Positions 15,522 through 24,271 of a stretch of 59,395 nt of DNA are shown piece after piece. The translations under genes and the position numbers were made by a program. The notes below the pieces were generated by a model, which saw only the letters and a list, made by a program, of their open reading frames with translations, was not told the origin of the DNA and ran no database searches. Positions within the stretch are counted from its first letter, which is position 1; each line of letters begins with the position of its first letter. This DNA comes from Yinghuangia elevatio (GTDB taxonomy: Bacteria; Actinomycetota; Actinomycetes; Streptomycetales; Streptomycetaceae): positions 1 to 59,395 of the forward strand of contig NZ_JBEZFP010000044.1 of assembly GCF_040649515.1 (NCBI RefSeq). The letters are read 5' to 3'.

Positions 15522-16205
15522 ATGACCACGACCGACACCGCCGAGACCGCCGAAGAGACGTTCTCCGCGACCATCCGCAAGCGTTCCTGGGGAAGCCACC
15601 AAAGTGCCGAGGGCGAGGGCTTCCTCGACGTTCTGATGCGCGGCGGCCTCACCCGGGACGCCTACACCGCGATGGTCGCCCAGCACTACTGGGCGTACGA
15701 GGTCCTGGAGCAGGCTTCGGTCGTGATGCGCGGCGACGAGGTCGCGGCGCCGTTCTGCCCCGAGAGCCTGGACCGCATGGCGGCCCTCGAAGCCGACATG
15801 CTATTCCTGGCCGGCGAGGGCTGGCGCGAGAAGTACCCGGCCAACGCGGGCACCGAGCGGTACATCCAGCGCATACGGGAGAAGTGCTTCGACTGGCCCG
15901 GCGGCTATGTCGCGCACCACTACACCCGGTACCTCGGCGACATGTCCGGCGGCCAGCACATCGCCAAACTGATGCGCCGTCACTTCGGCCTCGAAGGCCA
16001 CGAGGGCACCGAGTTCTACAACTTCGACGCGGTCGGCGACCTCGACGCGTTCAAGACCGGCTACCGCCGCGCGCTCGACGTCGCCCCGTGGGACGACGAG
16101 GAGAAGGAGCGCATCATCGAGGAGGTGCTGTACGCGTACGAGGTCAACAGCGCCGTACTGCGCGACCTCGGCGCCGAAATGGACCGGTGGCGCAAGGACG
16201 GCTGA
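15522..16205 (+). CDS. hmuO: Heme oxygenase, biliverdin-producing, 227 aa
   Basis: Opens the heme ring with O2 and reductant to release Fe2+, CO and biliverdin; cytoplasmic. It is the canonical all-alpha heme oxygenase family: proximal ligand His26 in WGSHQSAEG, and the distal-helix GDMSGG motif at residues 139-144. The length is normal. The ATG at 15522 follows AAGGGGACTCAACG. Its promoter region carries an iron box, so expression is likely derepressed by iron starvation. The divergent DUF2470 and neocarzinostatin-like genes and the downstream ABC importer are plausible partners in obtaining iron from heme. Confidence 0.95.
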   Translation: MTTTDTAETAEETFSATIRKRSWGSHQSAEGEGFLDVLMRGGLTRDAYTAMVAQHYWAYEVLEQASVVMRGDEVAAPFCPESLDRMAALEADMLFLAGEGWREKYPANAGTERYIQRIREKCFDWPGGYVAHHYTRYLGDMSGGQHIAKLMRRHFGLEGHEGTEFYNFDAVGDLDAFKTGYRRALDVAPWDDEEKERIIEEVLYAYEVNSAVLRDLGAEMDRWRKDG

Positions 16206-16229
16206 CCCGGCTGCGCCCGCGCATGCGCC

Positions 16230-16279
16230 GTGGGGTGGGATAGCGGAGCAGGCGGAGTACTCCGGATGTCCCACCCCAC
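16230..16279 (+). terminator. Long hairpin after heme oxygenase
   Basis: GTGGGGTGGGA (16230-16240) pairs perfectly with 16269-16279, with a smaller GGAG-TA-CTCC palindrome at 16254-16263 inside the loop. It starts 25 bases after the heme oxygenase stop and fits an imperfect intrinsic terminator. It would partly insulate the ABC operon. There is no T-run, so an operator role cannot be excluded. Confidence 0.45.
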
Positions 16280-16309
16280 AGCAGTTCGCCCGCAAGGAAG
16301 CACGGAAGC

Positions 16310-16392
16310 AAACAAGAAAGCACGGCACGGCGGCACAGCACCGCACAGCCGCACGGCACAGCGGCGGCTGCACGGCATGGCACGGCAACTCA
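16310..16392. repeat. GCACGGC-rich low-complexity leader of the ABC operon
   Basis: Reiterated GGCACGGC / CCGCACAGCCGCACGGC words over about 80 bases, ending at the ribosome site (CAGGAGCAGACG) of the first permease gene. It contains no gene and is probably transcribed leader. Confidence 0.5.
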
Positions 16393-16405
16393 ACAGGAGC
16401 AGACG

Positions 16406-17365
16406 ATGGCCACCTACATCCTGCGGCGCGCGGTAGGCGTGCTCGTGGTGATGTTCGCCGTCGTCACCGGCATGTTCATGCTGCTGCACGCCTCACCCGT
16501 CTCGCCGGTCAACCAGCTCGCCCCGCAGGTCGCCGCCGACCCCGTGGCCCGCGCCGCCGTCGAACACCGCATGGGCCTGGACCGCCCCCTGGTCGTGCAG
16601 TACTTCGACTATCTCGGCGGCCTGGTGACCGGAGACTTCGGCACCTCGCTGTACGACGGCTCCTCCGTCGCCGACCAGATCGGCCGCGCGCTGCCCGTCT
16701 CGCTCGAACTCGGCTTCCTCGCCGCCCTGCTGGCCGTCGTCCCGGCCGTCCTGCTCGGCACCTGGTCCGCGCTGCGCCAAGGCCGCGCGGTGGACCAGGC
16801 CACCCGCGTCGTCACCGTCGTCGCCATGTCCCTGCCGGGCTACTGGATCGCCGTCGTGATGCTCGTCATGGTCGACAACCCCGACTTCCTGCCCGGCGCG
16901 GGCGGCTTCGTCACCTTCTCCGAGGACCCCGCCCGCAACCTCCAGGTGCTGCTGCTGCCCGCGGTCGTGCTCGGCCTCGGCGCGTTCGCGATGATCACGC
17001 GCTCGCTGCGCGGCGGGCTGGTGGAGGCGTACACCTCCGACCACGTCGCCTTCGCGCGCGCGATGGGCTCGTCGCGCACCCAGGTGCTGCGCCGCGTGGC
17101 GCTGCGCGGGGCGGTGGTGCCGACGCTGACCGTCGCGGGTGTGCTGATCGGCGGCCTGCTGTCCGGGACCGTGCTGGTGGAGAGCGTCTTCCAGATCCCC
17201 GGCCTCGGGCAGATGATGGTCACCGCGTTCCAGCGCCAGGACTACCAGCTCGCGCTCGGCGGCTGCGTCGCCACCGCCGCGATCTTCCTGGTCCTCAACC
17301 TGGTCGTCGACCTCCTGTACCTCGTCGTGGACCCCCGCACGCGACAGGGGCTGGCCCGTGCCTGA
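16406..17365 (+). CDS. Opp/Dpp-type ABC transporter permease (DppB-like), 319 aa
   Basis: First membrane subunit of a peptide/nickel-class ABC importer. It starts with the typical TYILRRAVGVLVVMFAV first helix, then a periplasmic-side loop with DPVARAAVEHRMGLDRPL. The BPD_transp_1 domain has the EAA-like coupling loop VAFARAMGSSRTQVLRRVALR, and ends VDLLYLVVDPRTR. It has six helices. CAGGAG precedes the ATG. It opens a five-gene operon with overlapping genes (17358, 18422, then 20149 and 21183). It follows heme oxygenase after 200 bases and a hairpin. Confidence 0.92.
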   Translation: MATYILRRAVGVLVVMFAVVTGMFMLLHASPVSPVNQLAPQVAADPVARAAVEHRMGLDRPLVVQYFDYLGGLVTGDFGTSLYDGSSVADQIGRALPVSLELGFLAALLAVVPAVLLGTWSALRQGRAVDQATRVVTVVAMSLPGYWIAVVMLVMVDNPDFLPGAGGFVTFSEDPARNLQVLLLPAVVLGLGAFAMITRSLRGGLVEAYTSDHVAFARAMGSSRTQVLRRVALRGAVVPTLTVAGVLIGGLLSGTVLVESVFQIPGLGQMMVTAFQRQDYQLALGGCVATAAIFLVLNLVVDLLYLVVDPRTRQGLARA

Positions 17366-18425
17366 GAGCAAGCCGGTGGAGCCTGTACGTCCGATACCGC
17401 CCGAGTCCGCGGTCCCGGCGGGTTCCGCGGGCGGCTCGGACGCCGTCGGTGCTACACCCCCGGCGCCCGAGCCCGCGCCGTCCGGCCGGGCCCGTGCGCA
17501 CGGACTGCGCAAGCACCTCGGGAACCTCGGCATCGCGGGCTGGACCGGGCTCGTCATGGTCGCCCTGTACCTGCTGGTCGCCACCGTGGGACGCCTGCAC
17601 GGCAGCCCGACCGAGCTGGTCGCCCTCGGCCCCGAAGCGCCGTCTCCCGACCACCCCTTCGGCACCGACCACCTCGGCCGCGACCTCCTCGCGCGCACCG
17701 CCGAGGGTGCGTGGACGTCGCTGTGGATCTGCCTCACCTCGATCGGCTTCGCGCTCGCCGCCGGCACCGCGATCGGCGTGCTCGCCGGATACCGCTACGG
17801 CGGACGCCTGGACGGGCTCCTCATGCGCACCGTCGAGACCGTGCAGGCCCTCCCGCAGTTCATCTTCGTGATGTTCGTCATCGGCCTCATGGGCACCGAC
17901 GACATGCACTTCGGCCCGGTCACGGTGACCAACGGCGTACGCGTCGCCCTCGCGATCGGCGTCGGCTTCATCCCGTACTTCGCCCGCGTCGCCCGCGCCG
18001 CGACGGTGGTGGAGCTGAGCGAGGACTACGTGGTGAACCTGCGTGGCCTCGGCGTGCCCCCGCGCGAGATCCTGTCCCGGGAGGTGCTGGTCAACGTCAT
18101 GCCCCCGGTGCTCGGACAGGCGTTCCTCGCGATGGCCATCGCGGTCTTCGCCGAGGGCGGTCTGAGCTTCCTGGGGCTCGGCGTCCCACCCCCGCACGCG
18201 ACACTGGGCAACCTGGTCGCGGACGCCGGCGGCCAGATCCTGGGCGACGCGTGGTGGTACGCCACGCTCCCCGGCGCGGTCCTGGTCCTCGGCATCCTCG
18301 GCTTCAACCTGCTCGGCGAGGCGTACGGGGAGCGGAACCGGAGCCCCCGTCTCGCACGTTCGAAGCGCGCAGGCACGAGCACGAGCGGCATCCCCGCCGC
18401 GTACGCGACAGAGGAGACGAAGTGA
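17358..18425 (+). CDS. Opp/Dpp-type ABC transporter permease (DppC-like), 355 aa
   Basis: Second membrane subunit of the importer. A Pro/Ala-rich cytoplasmic N-terminus of about 50 residues precedes the first helix. The DppC family signature HPFGTDHLGRDLLAR is present, as is the coupling loop VNLRGLGVPPREILSREVL and the GLSFLGLGVPPPHATLG region. The GTG start at 17358 overlaps the preceding gene by 8 bases, and its TGA overlaps the next start as GTGA, so the subunits are translationally coupled. Confidence 0.92.
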   Translation: MPESKPVEPVRPIPPESAVPAGSAGGSDAVGATPPAPEPAPSGRARAHGLRKHLGNLGIAGWTGLVMVALYLLVATVGRLHGSPTELVALGPEAPSPDHPFGTDHLGRDLLARTAEGAWTSLWICLTSIGFALAAGTAIGVLAGYRYGGRLDGLLMRTVETVQALPQFIFVMFVIGLMGTDDMHFGPVTVTNGVRVALAIGVGFIPYFARVARAATVVELSEDYVVNLRGLGVPPREILSREVLVNVMPPVLGQAFLAMAIAVFAEGGLSFLGLGVPPPHATLGNLVADAGGQILGDAWWYATLPGAVLVLGILGFNLLGEAYGERNRSPRLARSKRAGTSTSGIPAAYATEETK

Positions 18426-20065
18426 CCCCCGGAGCGTGGAGGGCCCGTACGGCAACCGGCGGCACGGGCCGGACCGGCCAGACCGGCCCGAGCCGGCGCG
18501 GGTTCCTCGGCATGACCGCGGGTCTTGCCCTCGGCGGCACCGGCCTGCTGACCGCGTGCAGCTCCGGCGACTCCGGATCGCGCGTCGCCGACCGGCACAA
18601 GGACGGCATTCTGCGCATCGGCGTCGCGGCCGCGCCCAGCAGCCTCAACCCGCTCGACTCCGGCGCCGAGGTGACGCGCTGGATCGCCGAGCCGGTGATG
18701 GAGAGCCTGTACGCGTACGACGACCAGCTCAATTCCGTGCCGCTGCTCGCCGACGGCGAGCCGGAGGTCTCGCCGGACCAGCTCACCTGGACCGTGAGAC
18801 TCAAGAGCGGGATCGTGTGGCACAACGGCGAGCCGTTCACCGCCGACGACGTGGTGGCCACGCTCACGCACATGCTCGACATGTCGGCGGGCAGCGAGTG
18901 GATCACGTACATGCTCGGTTACGTCGCGTCGTTCGAGAAGGCCGACGAGCGGACCGTGCGCATCAGGCTCGCCAAGCCGTACGGCCTGCTCCGCTCGCAC
19001 CTGACCAACCTGCCGGTCACGCACAAGGACTTCGTGTCGCGCAAGGACACGATGATGGGCACCGGCCCCTTCCGCCTGGACCGCTACATCCCGGGGCAGA
19101 GCTTCACGATGTCCAGGTTCGACCGCTACCACGGCGGCCAGTACCGGGCGCCGTTCGCCGACATGCCGGCGGGCGCGGCCTTCGCCGGCATCGAGTACAC
19201 GGTCTTCACCGACGGCAACACGCGCGCGGTCAGCCTCAAGCAGGGCAAGGTCGACCTGATCACCGCACCCGCGCAGACCACCGTGCCGATCCTGGAGAAG
19301 GAGAAGGGCGTCGCGGTGGTCACCGCGGTCGCGCCGCTCGACGTGCTGACGTACGTCATGATCGAGCGCGAGCCGTTCAACGACCCGGAGTTCCGCAAGG
19401 CCATCGCCTACTCGATGGACCGCGACGGCGTGCTCCAGCGCGTGTACGGCGGCAAAGGCAAGCCCGGCCAGGGCCCCATCGGCCCCGGCGAGCTGGGCCA
19501 CGACGCCGGGCTCGCGGTCTTCCCCGCGACCCCCGACCTGGCCAAGGCGCGCGAGCACCTGGACCGCGCCAAGACCACCAAGCGCTCCTTCACCATCACG
19601 ATCGGCGCCAGCCAGACCATCCGCGACATCGCGCAGGTCCTGGTCGCCGGATGGGACAAGATCGGCGTCAAGGTCACCATCGAGCAGCTCGCGGGCGGCC
19701 CGTGGTCCAACAAATGGCTCTCGCGCGACTACGACATGCTCATGAACACCTTCATGTCGGGCTTCACCTCGGGACCCGCGAACTACCTGACGCTCGCGCC
19801 CGCGTCCTCGACCAACGTGCTCGCGTGCGGGTACAAGAACCCGGTCGTGGACCAGGCGATCGACACCGTGTGGCAGACCACCGACCCCGCCGCCCGCACG
19901 GCCGCGCTCAAGGCGGTCGACCGCGCGCTCGCCGAGGACGCGGTGATCTTCCCGCCCGTCCATCCCGAGCTGATCGTGGCCCAGCGCCGCGAACTGAGCC
20001 CGCTCAACACCGCGCAGCTGAAGGTCTGCCGCCTGTCGCCGCAGACCCTCCGCTTCACCGGCTGA
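18422..20065 (+). CDS. ABC transporter substrate-binding lipoprotein, Tat-exported, 547 aa
   Basis: SBP_bac_5 family solute receptor (peptide, nickel or heme class). It has a twin-arginine signal SRRGFLGM (Arg25-Arg26) and a lipobox LLTAC with Cys46, so it should fold before export and be lipid-anchored outside the membrane. The mature part shows the family features RIGVAAAPSSLNPLD near the N-terminus, LTWTVRLKSGIVWHNGEPF and the later EPFNDPEFRKAIAYSMDR. The length is normal. The GTG at 18422 overlaps the DppC-like stop and has GAGGAGACGAA upstream. The ligand cannot be deduced. Tat export is somewhat unusual for this class. Confidence 0.92.
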   Translation: MTPGAWRARTATGGTGRTGQTGPSRRGFLGMTAGLALGGTGLLTACSSGDSGSRVADRHKDGILRIGVAAAPSSLNPLDSGAEVTRWIAEPVMESLYAYDDQLNSVPLLADGEPEVSPDQLTWTVRLKSGIVWHNGEPFTADDVVATLTHMLDMSAGSEWITYMLGYVASFEKADERTVRIRLAKPYGLLRSHLTNLPVTHKDFVSRKDTMMGTGPFRLDRYIPGQSFTMSRFDRYHGGQYRAPFADMPAGAAFAGIEYTVFTDGNTRAVSLKQGKVDLITAPAQTTVPILEKEKGVAVVTAVAPLDVLTYVMIEREPFNDPEFRKAIAYSMDRDGVLQRVYGGKGKPGQGPIGPGELGHDAGLAVFPATPDLAKAREHLDRAKTTKRSFTITIGASQTIRDIAQVLVAGWDKIGVKVTIEQLAGGPWSNKWLSRDYDMLMNTFMSGFTSGPANYLTLAPASSTNVLACGYKNPVVDQAIDTVWQTTDPAARTAALKAVDRALAEDAVIFPPVHPELIVAQRRELSPLNTAQLKVCRLSPQTLRFTG

Positions 20066-20148
20066 CCGACCGCCGGACCGGTACCCGGGATCCGGCCCGC
20101 ACACTGGGAAGGAAAACCTCCGCCCACCCGCAAACGGACGGACACTCC

Positions 20149-21186
20149 ATGGCCACGACTCTCGGATCGGGCACCAAGCCCGGCACGGCCGCCGCAGCCG
20201 CCCCGGACCCCGCCGCGGGCGGGGCGGACCCGGCGGCGCTGCTGCGCGTGCGCGGGCTGTCCGTGACGTACCCCTCCGCACGGGGACCGGTCACCGCGGT
20301 ACGCGGGGCGTCGTTCGAGGTACGGCCGGGGGAGGTCTTCGGCCTGGTGGGGGAGTCCGGCAGCGGCAAGAGCAGCGTGTGCACCGCGGTCATGGGCCTG
20401 CTGCCGGACGGCACGCGCCTGGAGGCCGACGGCATCGACTTCGAGGGCCGCGACCTCGCCCGGCTGCGCGAGCGGGATCTGCGGCGCGTACGCGGCCACC
20501 GCATAGCGCTGGTCCCGCAGCAGCCGATGACCTCCCTCTCGCCGACCACGCCCGTCGGCCGCCAGCTCCGCTGGTACCTCGGCGACCGGATGGACGACCC
20601 CGAGCTGCGCGGCACGCTGGCGGCGATCGGCCTCGGCGCGGTCCTCGACCGCCCGCGCGACCTGCCCGGCGCGTTCTCCGGCGGGCAACTCCAGCGCCTC
20701 GTCATCGCCATCGCGGCGTTGTCGCACGAGCCGGCCCTGCTGCTCGCCGACGAGCCGACCACGACGCTCGACGCCACGGTCCAGGCGCAGGTCCTCAAGC
20801 TCCTGCTGACCCTGCGTGAGAACCTGGGCCTGGCCGTGTTGTACGTCTCGCACGACCTCGCCGTCGTCGCCCAGATCTGCGACCGCGTCGGTGTCATGTA
20901 CGGCGGCCGCCTCGTCGAGACGGCGCCGGTCCACGAGATCTTTGCCAACCCCCGGCACCCCTATACCCGGGCGCTGGTCGCGGCGATGCCGTCCACCACG
21001 CCGGCCGACGAGCCGCTGCGCCCGATCCCCGGTACCGCGGAGGGGGCGAACCTGCTGCCCGGGTGCCCGTTCGCGCCCCGCTGCCCCAAGGCCACCGACA
21101 TCTGCCGCACCGAGATGCCGGAGCCGGTCCGGTACGGCGACGCCTCGGCCTCCTGCCACCGGCCCTCCGACGGTGGTGCCAAGTGA
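20149..21186 (+). CDS. ABC transporter ATP-binding protein (OppD-like), 345 aa
   Basis: ATPase subunit of the peptide-class importer. Walker A GESGSGKSS is at residues 68-76, the signature is FSGGQLQRLVIAIA, and Walker B leads to ADEPTTTLDATVQAQVL. The C-terminal oligopeptide-transporter domain reads PGCPFAPRCPKATDIC. The first 30 residues are an Ala/Pro-rich extension. The ATG at 20149 follows an 83-base gap after the binding protein. Its stop overlaps the next gene as GTGA. Confidence 0.92.
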   Translation: MATTLGSGTKPGTAAAAAPDPAAGGADPAALLRVRGLSVTYPSARGPVTAVRGASFEVRPGEVFGLVGESGSGKSSVCTAVMGLLPDGTRLEADGIDFEGRDLARLRERDLRRVRGHRIALVPQQPMTSLSPTTPVGRQLRWYLGDRMDDPELRGTLAAIGLGAVLDRPRDLPGAFSGGQLQRLVIAIAALSHEPALLLADEPTTTLDATVQAQVLKLLLTLRENLGLAVLYVSHDLAVVAQICDRVGVMYGGRLVETAPVHEIFANPRHPYTRALVAAMPSTTPADEPLRPIPGTAEGANLLPGCPFAPRCPKATDICRTEMPEPVRYGDASASCHRPSDGGAK

Positions 21187-22187
21187 CCGACCGCGAACCA
21201 CTCCTGACGGCTCGTCACCTCCGTCGCCACTTCACTCTGCCGCGCACGCTCGGCAAGCGCGGCCCCGGTGACCGGGTGCACGCCGTCGAGGACGTCTCGT
21301 TCGACGTCGCGGCGGGGGAGATCCTCGCGATCGTCGGGGAGTCCGGCTGCGGCAAGTCGACCGTGGCGCGCATGCTCGCGGGACTCAGCGAACCGACGGC
21401 CGGGACGGTCGAGTTGGACGGCCGCGAACTGCCCGCGCACCGGGACGGCAAGGACCAGCGGCTCGTGCAGCTCGTGACGCAGAATCCGCGCGCCGCGTTC
21501 AACCGGCGCCGGGGCATCCGGCACGCGCTGCACCAGCCGCTGCGGGTGCACGGGCTGGCCGCGGACAAGACGGAACGCGAGCGCCTGGCGCTGGAGACGG
21601 TGCGCCGGGTGGGCCTGTCCGACGAGCACCTGGACCGCATGCCGCGCGACCTGAGCGGCGGCGAGCTCGCGCGCATGGTGCTGGCCCGCGCGCTGCTGGT
21701 CGGGCCGCGCGTCCTGGTGCTGGACGAGCCGACCGCGAGCCTCGACGCGAGCGTCAAGGCGACGGTGGTGAACCTGCTGCTGCGGCTGCGCGACGAACTG
21801 GGCCTGGCGATCGTCGTCATCACACACGAGATCGACATCGCCCGGCGCCTCGCGGACCGGGCCGCGGTGATGTACCTGGGGCGGATCGCCGAGATCGGCG
21901 CGGCGTCGCATGTGCTGCACACGCCGGCGCACCCGTACGCGCGCATGCTGCTGGCCAGTGTGCCGGAGCCCGATCGGGGTCGGACCGGGCCGGCGCGGTC
22001 GGACGACGCGGTGTCCGGGGCGCTGGGGGAGGTGCCGTCGGCGGTGGCGCCGCCGCCGGGATGCGCGTACCACCCGCGCTGCCCGCTGGCGACGCAGGAG
22101 TGTCGGACGGAGGTGCCGGTGCCGCGGCTGCTGGCCGGTGCCGAGGTGGCGTGCCACCACGCCGAGGAGGCCGAGGTCGCCCGCTGA
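21183..22187 (+). CDS. ABC transporter ATP-binding protein (OppF-like), 334 aa
   Basis: Second ATPase subunit. Walker A GESGCGKST is at residues 52-60, Walker B is LVLDEPTASLDASV, and the C-terminal PGCAYHPRCPLATQEC domain is present. The ABC signature reads LSGGELARM instead of the usual LSGGQ(R/K)QR, so one of the two ATP sites of the heterodimer may be weak. The GTG at 21183 overlaps the OppD-like stop. The gene ends 43 bases from the convergent PPOX-like gene. Confidence 0.9.
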   Translation: MTDREPLLTARHLRRHFTLPRTLGKRGPGDRVHAVEDVSFDVAAGEILAIVGESGCGKSTVARMLAGLSEPTAGTVELDGRELPAHRDGKDQRLVQLVTQNPRAAFNRRRGIRHALHQPLRVHGLAADKTERERLALETVRRVGLSDEHLDRMPRDLSGGELARMVLARALLVGPRVLVLDEPTASLDASVKATVVNLLLRLRDELGLAIVVITHEIDIARRLADRAAVMYLGRIAEIGAASHVLHTPAHPYARMLLASVPEPDRGRTGPARSDDAVSGALGEVPSAVAPPPGCAYHPRCPLATQECRTEVPVPRLLAGAEVACHHAEEAEVAR

Positions 22188-22230
22188 CGTGGTCGGCGGC
22201 CGACGGCCGAGCGGGGCGACGGCCGGCCGG

Positions 22231-22743
22231 TCAGCGGTTGAGGCGGCGTCCCGTCACGAGCTCCGGCTCGATGCGGAAGACGATGCCCTGCTCCGCCCAA
22301 GGGATGGGCAGCCGGCGCGAGAGCCGGTCGATCTCGGCGGCGTCGTCGACGCGTACCGCGTTCCCGGTCGCGGTGACCGACCAGCCGCTCCGCCGCTCCA
22401 TGTCGCACTCGTCGGCCTGGAAGGCGACGACGGACCTGTGCAGCGCCGAGGCGAGGTTGCGGTCCCCGATGACGCGGAAGACGATCGCCGTGGCTGCGAG
22501 GGTTGCCGAGGTCGCGGGGTCAGCCTGGTCCGTCTGGTCCGCCCCGTCCGCTGCGTCCGCGGGGGCCTCGGGGCCGGCGGCCGGACCGGCGTCGCGGCCG
22601 CCTTCGACGAAGAAGTGCACCGGGCGGATCGCGGGCAGCGCGCCCTCGGTGAAGACGACACGGCCCACCGGCACGCCGGCCATCAGACGGAGCGCCTCGG
22701 CGGCCGTCAGCTCTTCGAGCCGGGGTGCGGGTGTCGTGGTCAT
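22231..22743 (-). CDS. Pyridoxamine 5'-phosphate oxidase-like (PPOX) protein, 170 aa
   Basis: Split-barrel flavin-binding family (Pyridox_ox_2 type). The N-terminal LEELTAAEALRLMAGVPVGRVVFT and LPAIRPVHFFVEGG segments are typical. VVAFQADECD and SGWSVTATGNAVRV follow, and the C-terminus reads IPWAEQGIVFRIEPELVTGRRL. A 35-residue Ala/Asp/Thr-rich insertion (about 50-85) interrupts the barrel. Members bind FMN, F420 or heme; which applies here is unknown. The gene converges on the ABC operon. Confidence 0.82.
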   Translation of the reverse strand: MTTTPAPRLEELTAAEALRLMAGVPVGRVVFTEGALPAIRPVHFFVEGGRDAGPAAGPEAPADAADGADQTDQADPATSATLAATAIVFRVIGDRNLASALHRSVVAFQADECDMERRSGWSVTATGNAVRVDDAAEIDRLSRRLPIPWAEQGIVFRIEPELVTGRRLNR

Positions 22744-23333
22744 GTGTTCCAGGATGGCCGCGCCCCGCAGCGGTGTTCAGGGGCTAAGGTCCCGCTTTGC
22801 CCGGTGGATCGGTCCGGAGCCGGTGGGACCCGGTCGGTGCGGTTGTCGGCGTGCCGTCGGCACGGCTGCCCGACTTGCCCCGAGTAGTCGCCGACTTTGT
22901 GTCGAGAACCACACTCGCCCGTTACGTCAACAAAACGATTCCTATTTCGCCAATTGATCGCCCGGCGGAATTAGCGGAATCGCAACCTCCGGTTGGTCCG
23001 AACGCCGGACAACCCTCGGAAAATCGGGGCTCCCGATGAAACCGCGCCCCTTGATCCGGCGTCCTGACAGCCAAGGGGGTGACAGGCGCCCGCGCCCGAG
23101 GATAGCGGGTTCCGTGGCCATGGATAACGGCGGGGTTTCGTCGCGGGAAAGTCGCGGATGCGGGCTGACACGCGTCATCCCGGTGCTTGATCGGCACATC
23201 GGTGATCAGGCAAGCTGAACCGTCAGACCGACCGGGACAAGCCGAGTTCCTGGCCAACTGTCGTGTTGGAATCGAAGCCGGGGCGCGATCCGCTGCTCCC
23301 GGGACAACGGTTCCCAGCAGTCCAGGGAGAGAG
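22744..23333. other. 590-base gap upstream of the hopanoid operon
   Basis: Lower-GC stretch without a convincing gene. It should contain the hopanoid operon promoter and that of the divergent PPOX-like gene. Visible elements are an AT-richer patch at about 22925-22985 and TGATC-N11-GATCA near 23194-23214. No clear minus-35/minus-10 pair could be assigned. Confidence 0.4.
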
Positions 23334-24263
23334 ATGGAGCGCAATTCCGGCGGTCAGGCAGGTCCCGATGACACCGGAGGCGACGCTGCGGGAGTCGGCA
23401 CCGGGGACCGGACCGGGGAACTACCGGACCGCGCGGTCGTCGACCCCGCGGTGGTCATGGCCCAGGCCAAGGACGAGAACTTCCCGGTCGCCTCGCGCGT
23501 GCTGCGTCCCGAGCACCGGCGCCACCTGCTCGCGGTGTACGGCTTCGCCCGGCTCGTCGACGACATCGGCGACGAGGCGACCGGCGACCGGCTCGCCCAG
23601 CTCGACGAGGTCGAGAAGGACGTGCGCCGGATCTACGACGGCGACGCGCCGCACCTCGAAGTGCTGCGCCCGCTGCGTGCCACGGTCGCCGAGACGCGCA
23701 TGCCGGCGGACCCGCTCGTCGCGCTGATCGACGCGAACCGGCAGGACCAGCGGGTGCGCCGCTACGAGACGTACGGCGACCTGGTCGACTACTGCAAGCT
23801 GTCCGCCGACCCCGTCGGGCGCATAGTCCTGTACGTGTTCGGCCGGGCCGACGAGCAGCGGTTCGTCTGGTCCGACCAGATCTGCACCGCACTGCAGATC
23901 GTCGAGCACCTCCAGGACGTCGCCGAGGACCTCGGCAAGGACCGCATCTACCTGCCGACGGAGGACATGGCCCGGTTCGGGGTCGCCGAAGCCGACCTGA
24001 CGGCCGGGTCCGCGGGCCCCCACCTGCGAAAACTGGTTGCGTTCGAGGCGGGGCGCGCGGCTAACCTGCTCCGCGCCGGTGCGCCCTTGATCGATTCGCT
24101 GCGCGGACGGGAGCGGCTGGCGGTCGCGGGATTCGCCGCCGGCGGACGCGCCGCACTCGCGGCGATCGCCGCCGTGGACCACGACGTGCTGGGGCATCGT
24201 CCCCGGCCGGGAAAGGCCGGCCTGCTGCGGGAACTCGTCCGCGTGCTGGCCCGGAAACGGTGA
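23334..24263 (+). CDS. hpnC: Squalene synthase HpnC, 309 aa
   Basis: First gene of the hopanoid operon. With HpnD and HpnE it replaces eukaryotic squalene synthase: HpnC converts hydroxysqualene-type intermediates from presqualene diphosphate. It is a trans-isoprenyl diphosphate synthase fold, with Asp-rich motifs DDIGDE (residues 76-81) and QDVAEDLGKDRIYLP. An unrelated Gly/Asp-rich N-terminal extension of ~35 residues is retained from the ATG at 23334, which has AGGGAGAG just upstream. The next gene begins at most 9 bases after the TGA. Confidence 0.92.
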   Translation: MERNSGGQAGPDDTGGDAAGVGTGDRTGELPDRAVVDPAVVMAQAKDENFPVASRVLRPEHRRHLLAVYGFARLVDDIGDEATGDRLAQLDEVEKDVRRIYDGDAPHLEVLRPLRATVAETRMPADPLVALIDANRQDQRVRRYETYGDLVDYCKLSADPVGRIVLYVFGRADEQRFVWSDQICTALQIVEHLQDVAEDLGKDRIYLPTEDMARFGVAEADLTAGSAGPHLRKLVAFEAGRAANLLRAGAPLIDSLRGRERLAVAGFAAGGRAALAAIAAVDHDVLGHRPRPGKAGLLRELVRVLARKR

Positions 24264-24271
24264 GGAGCCAC

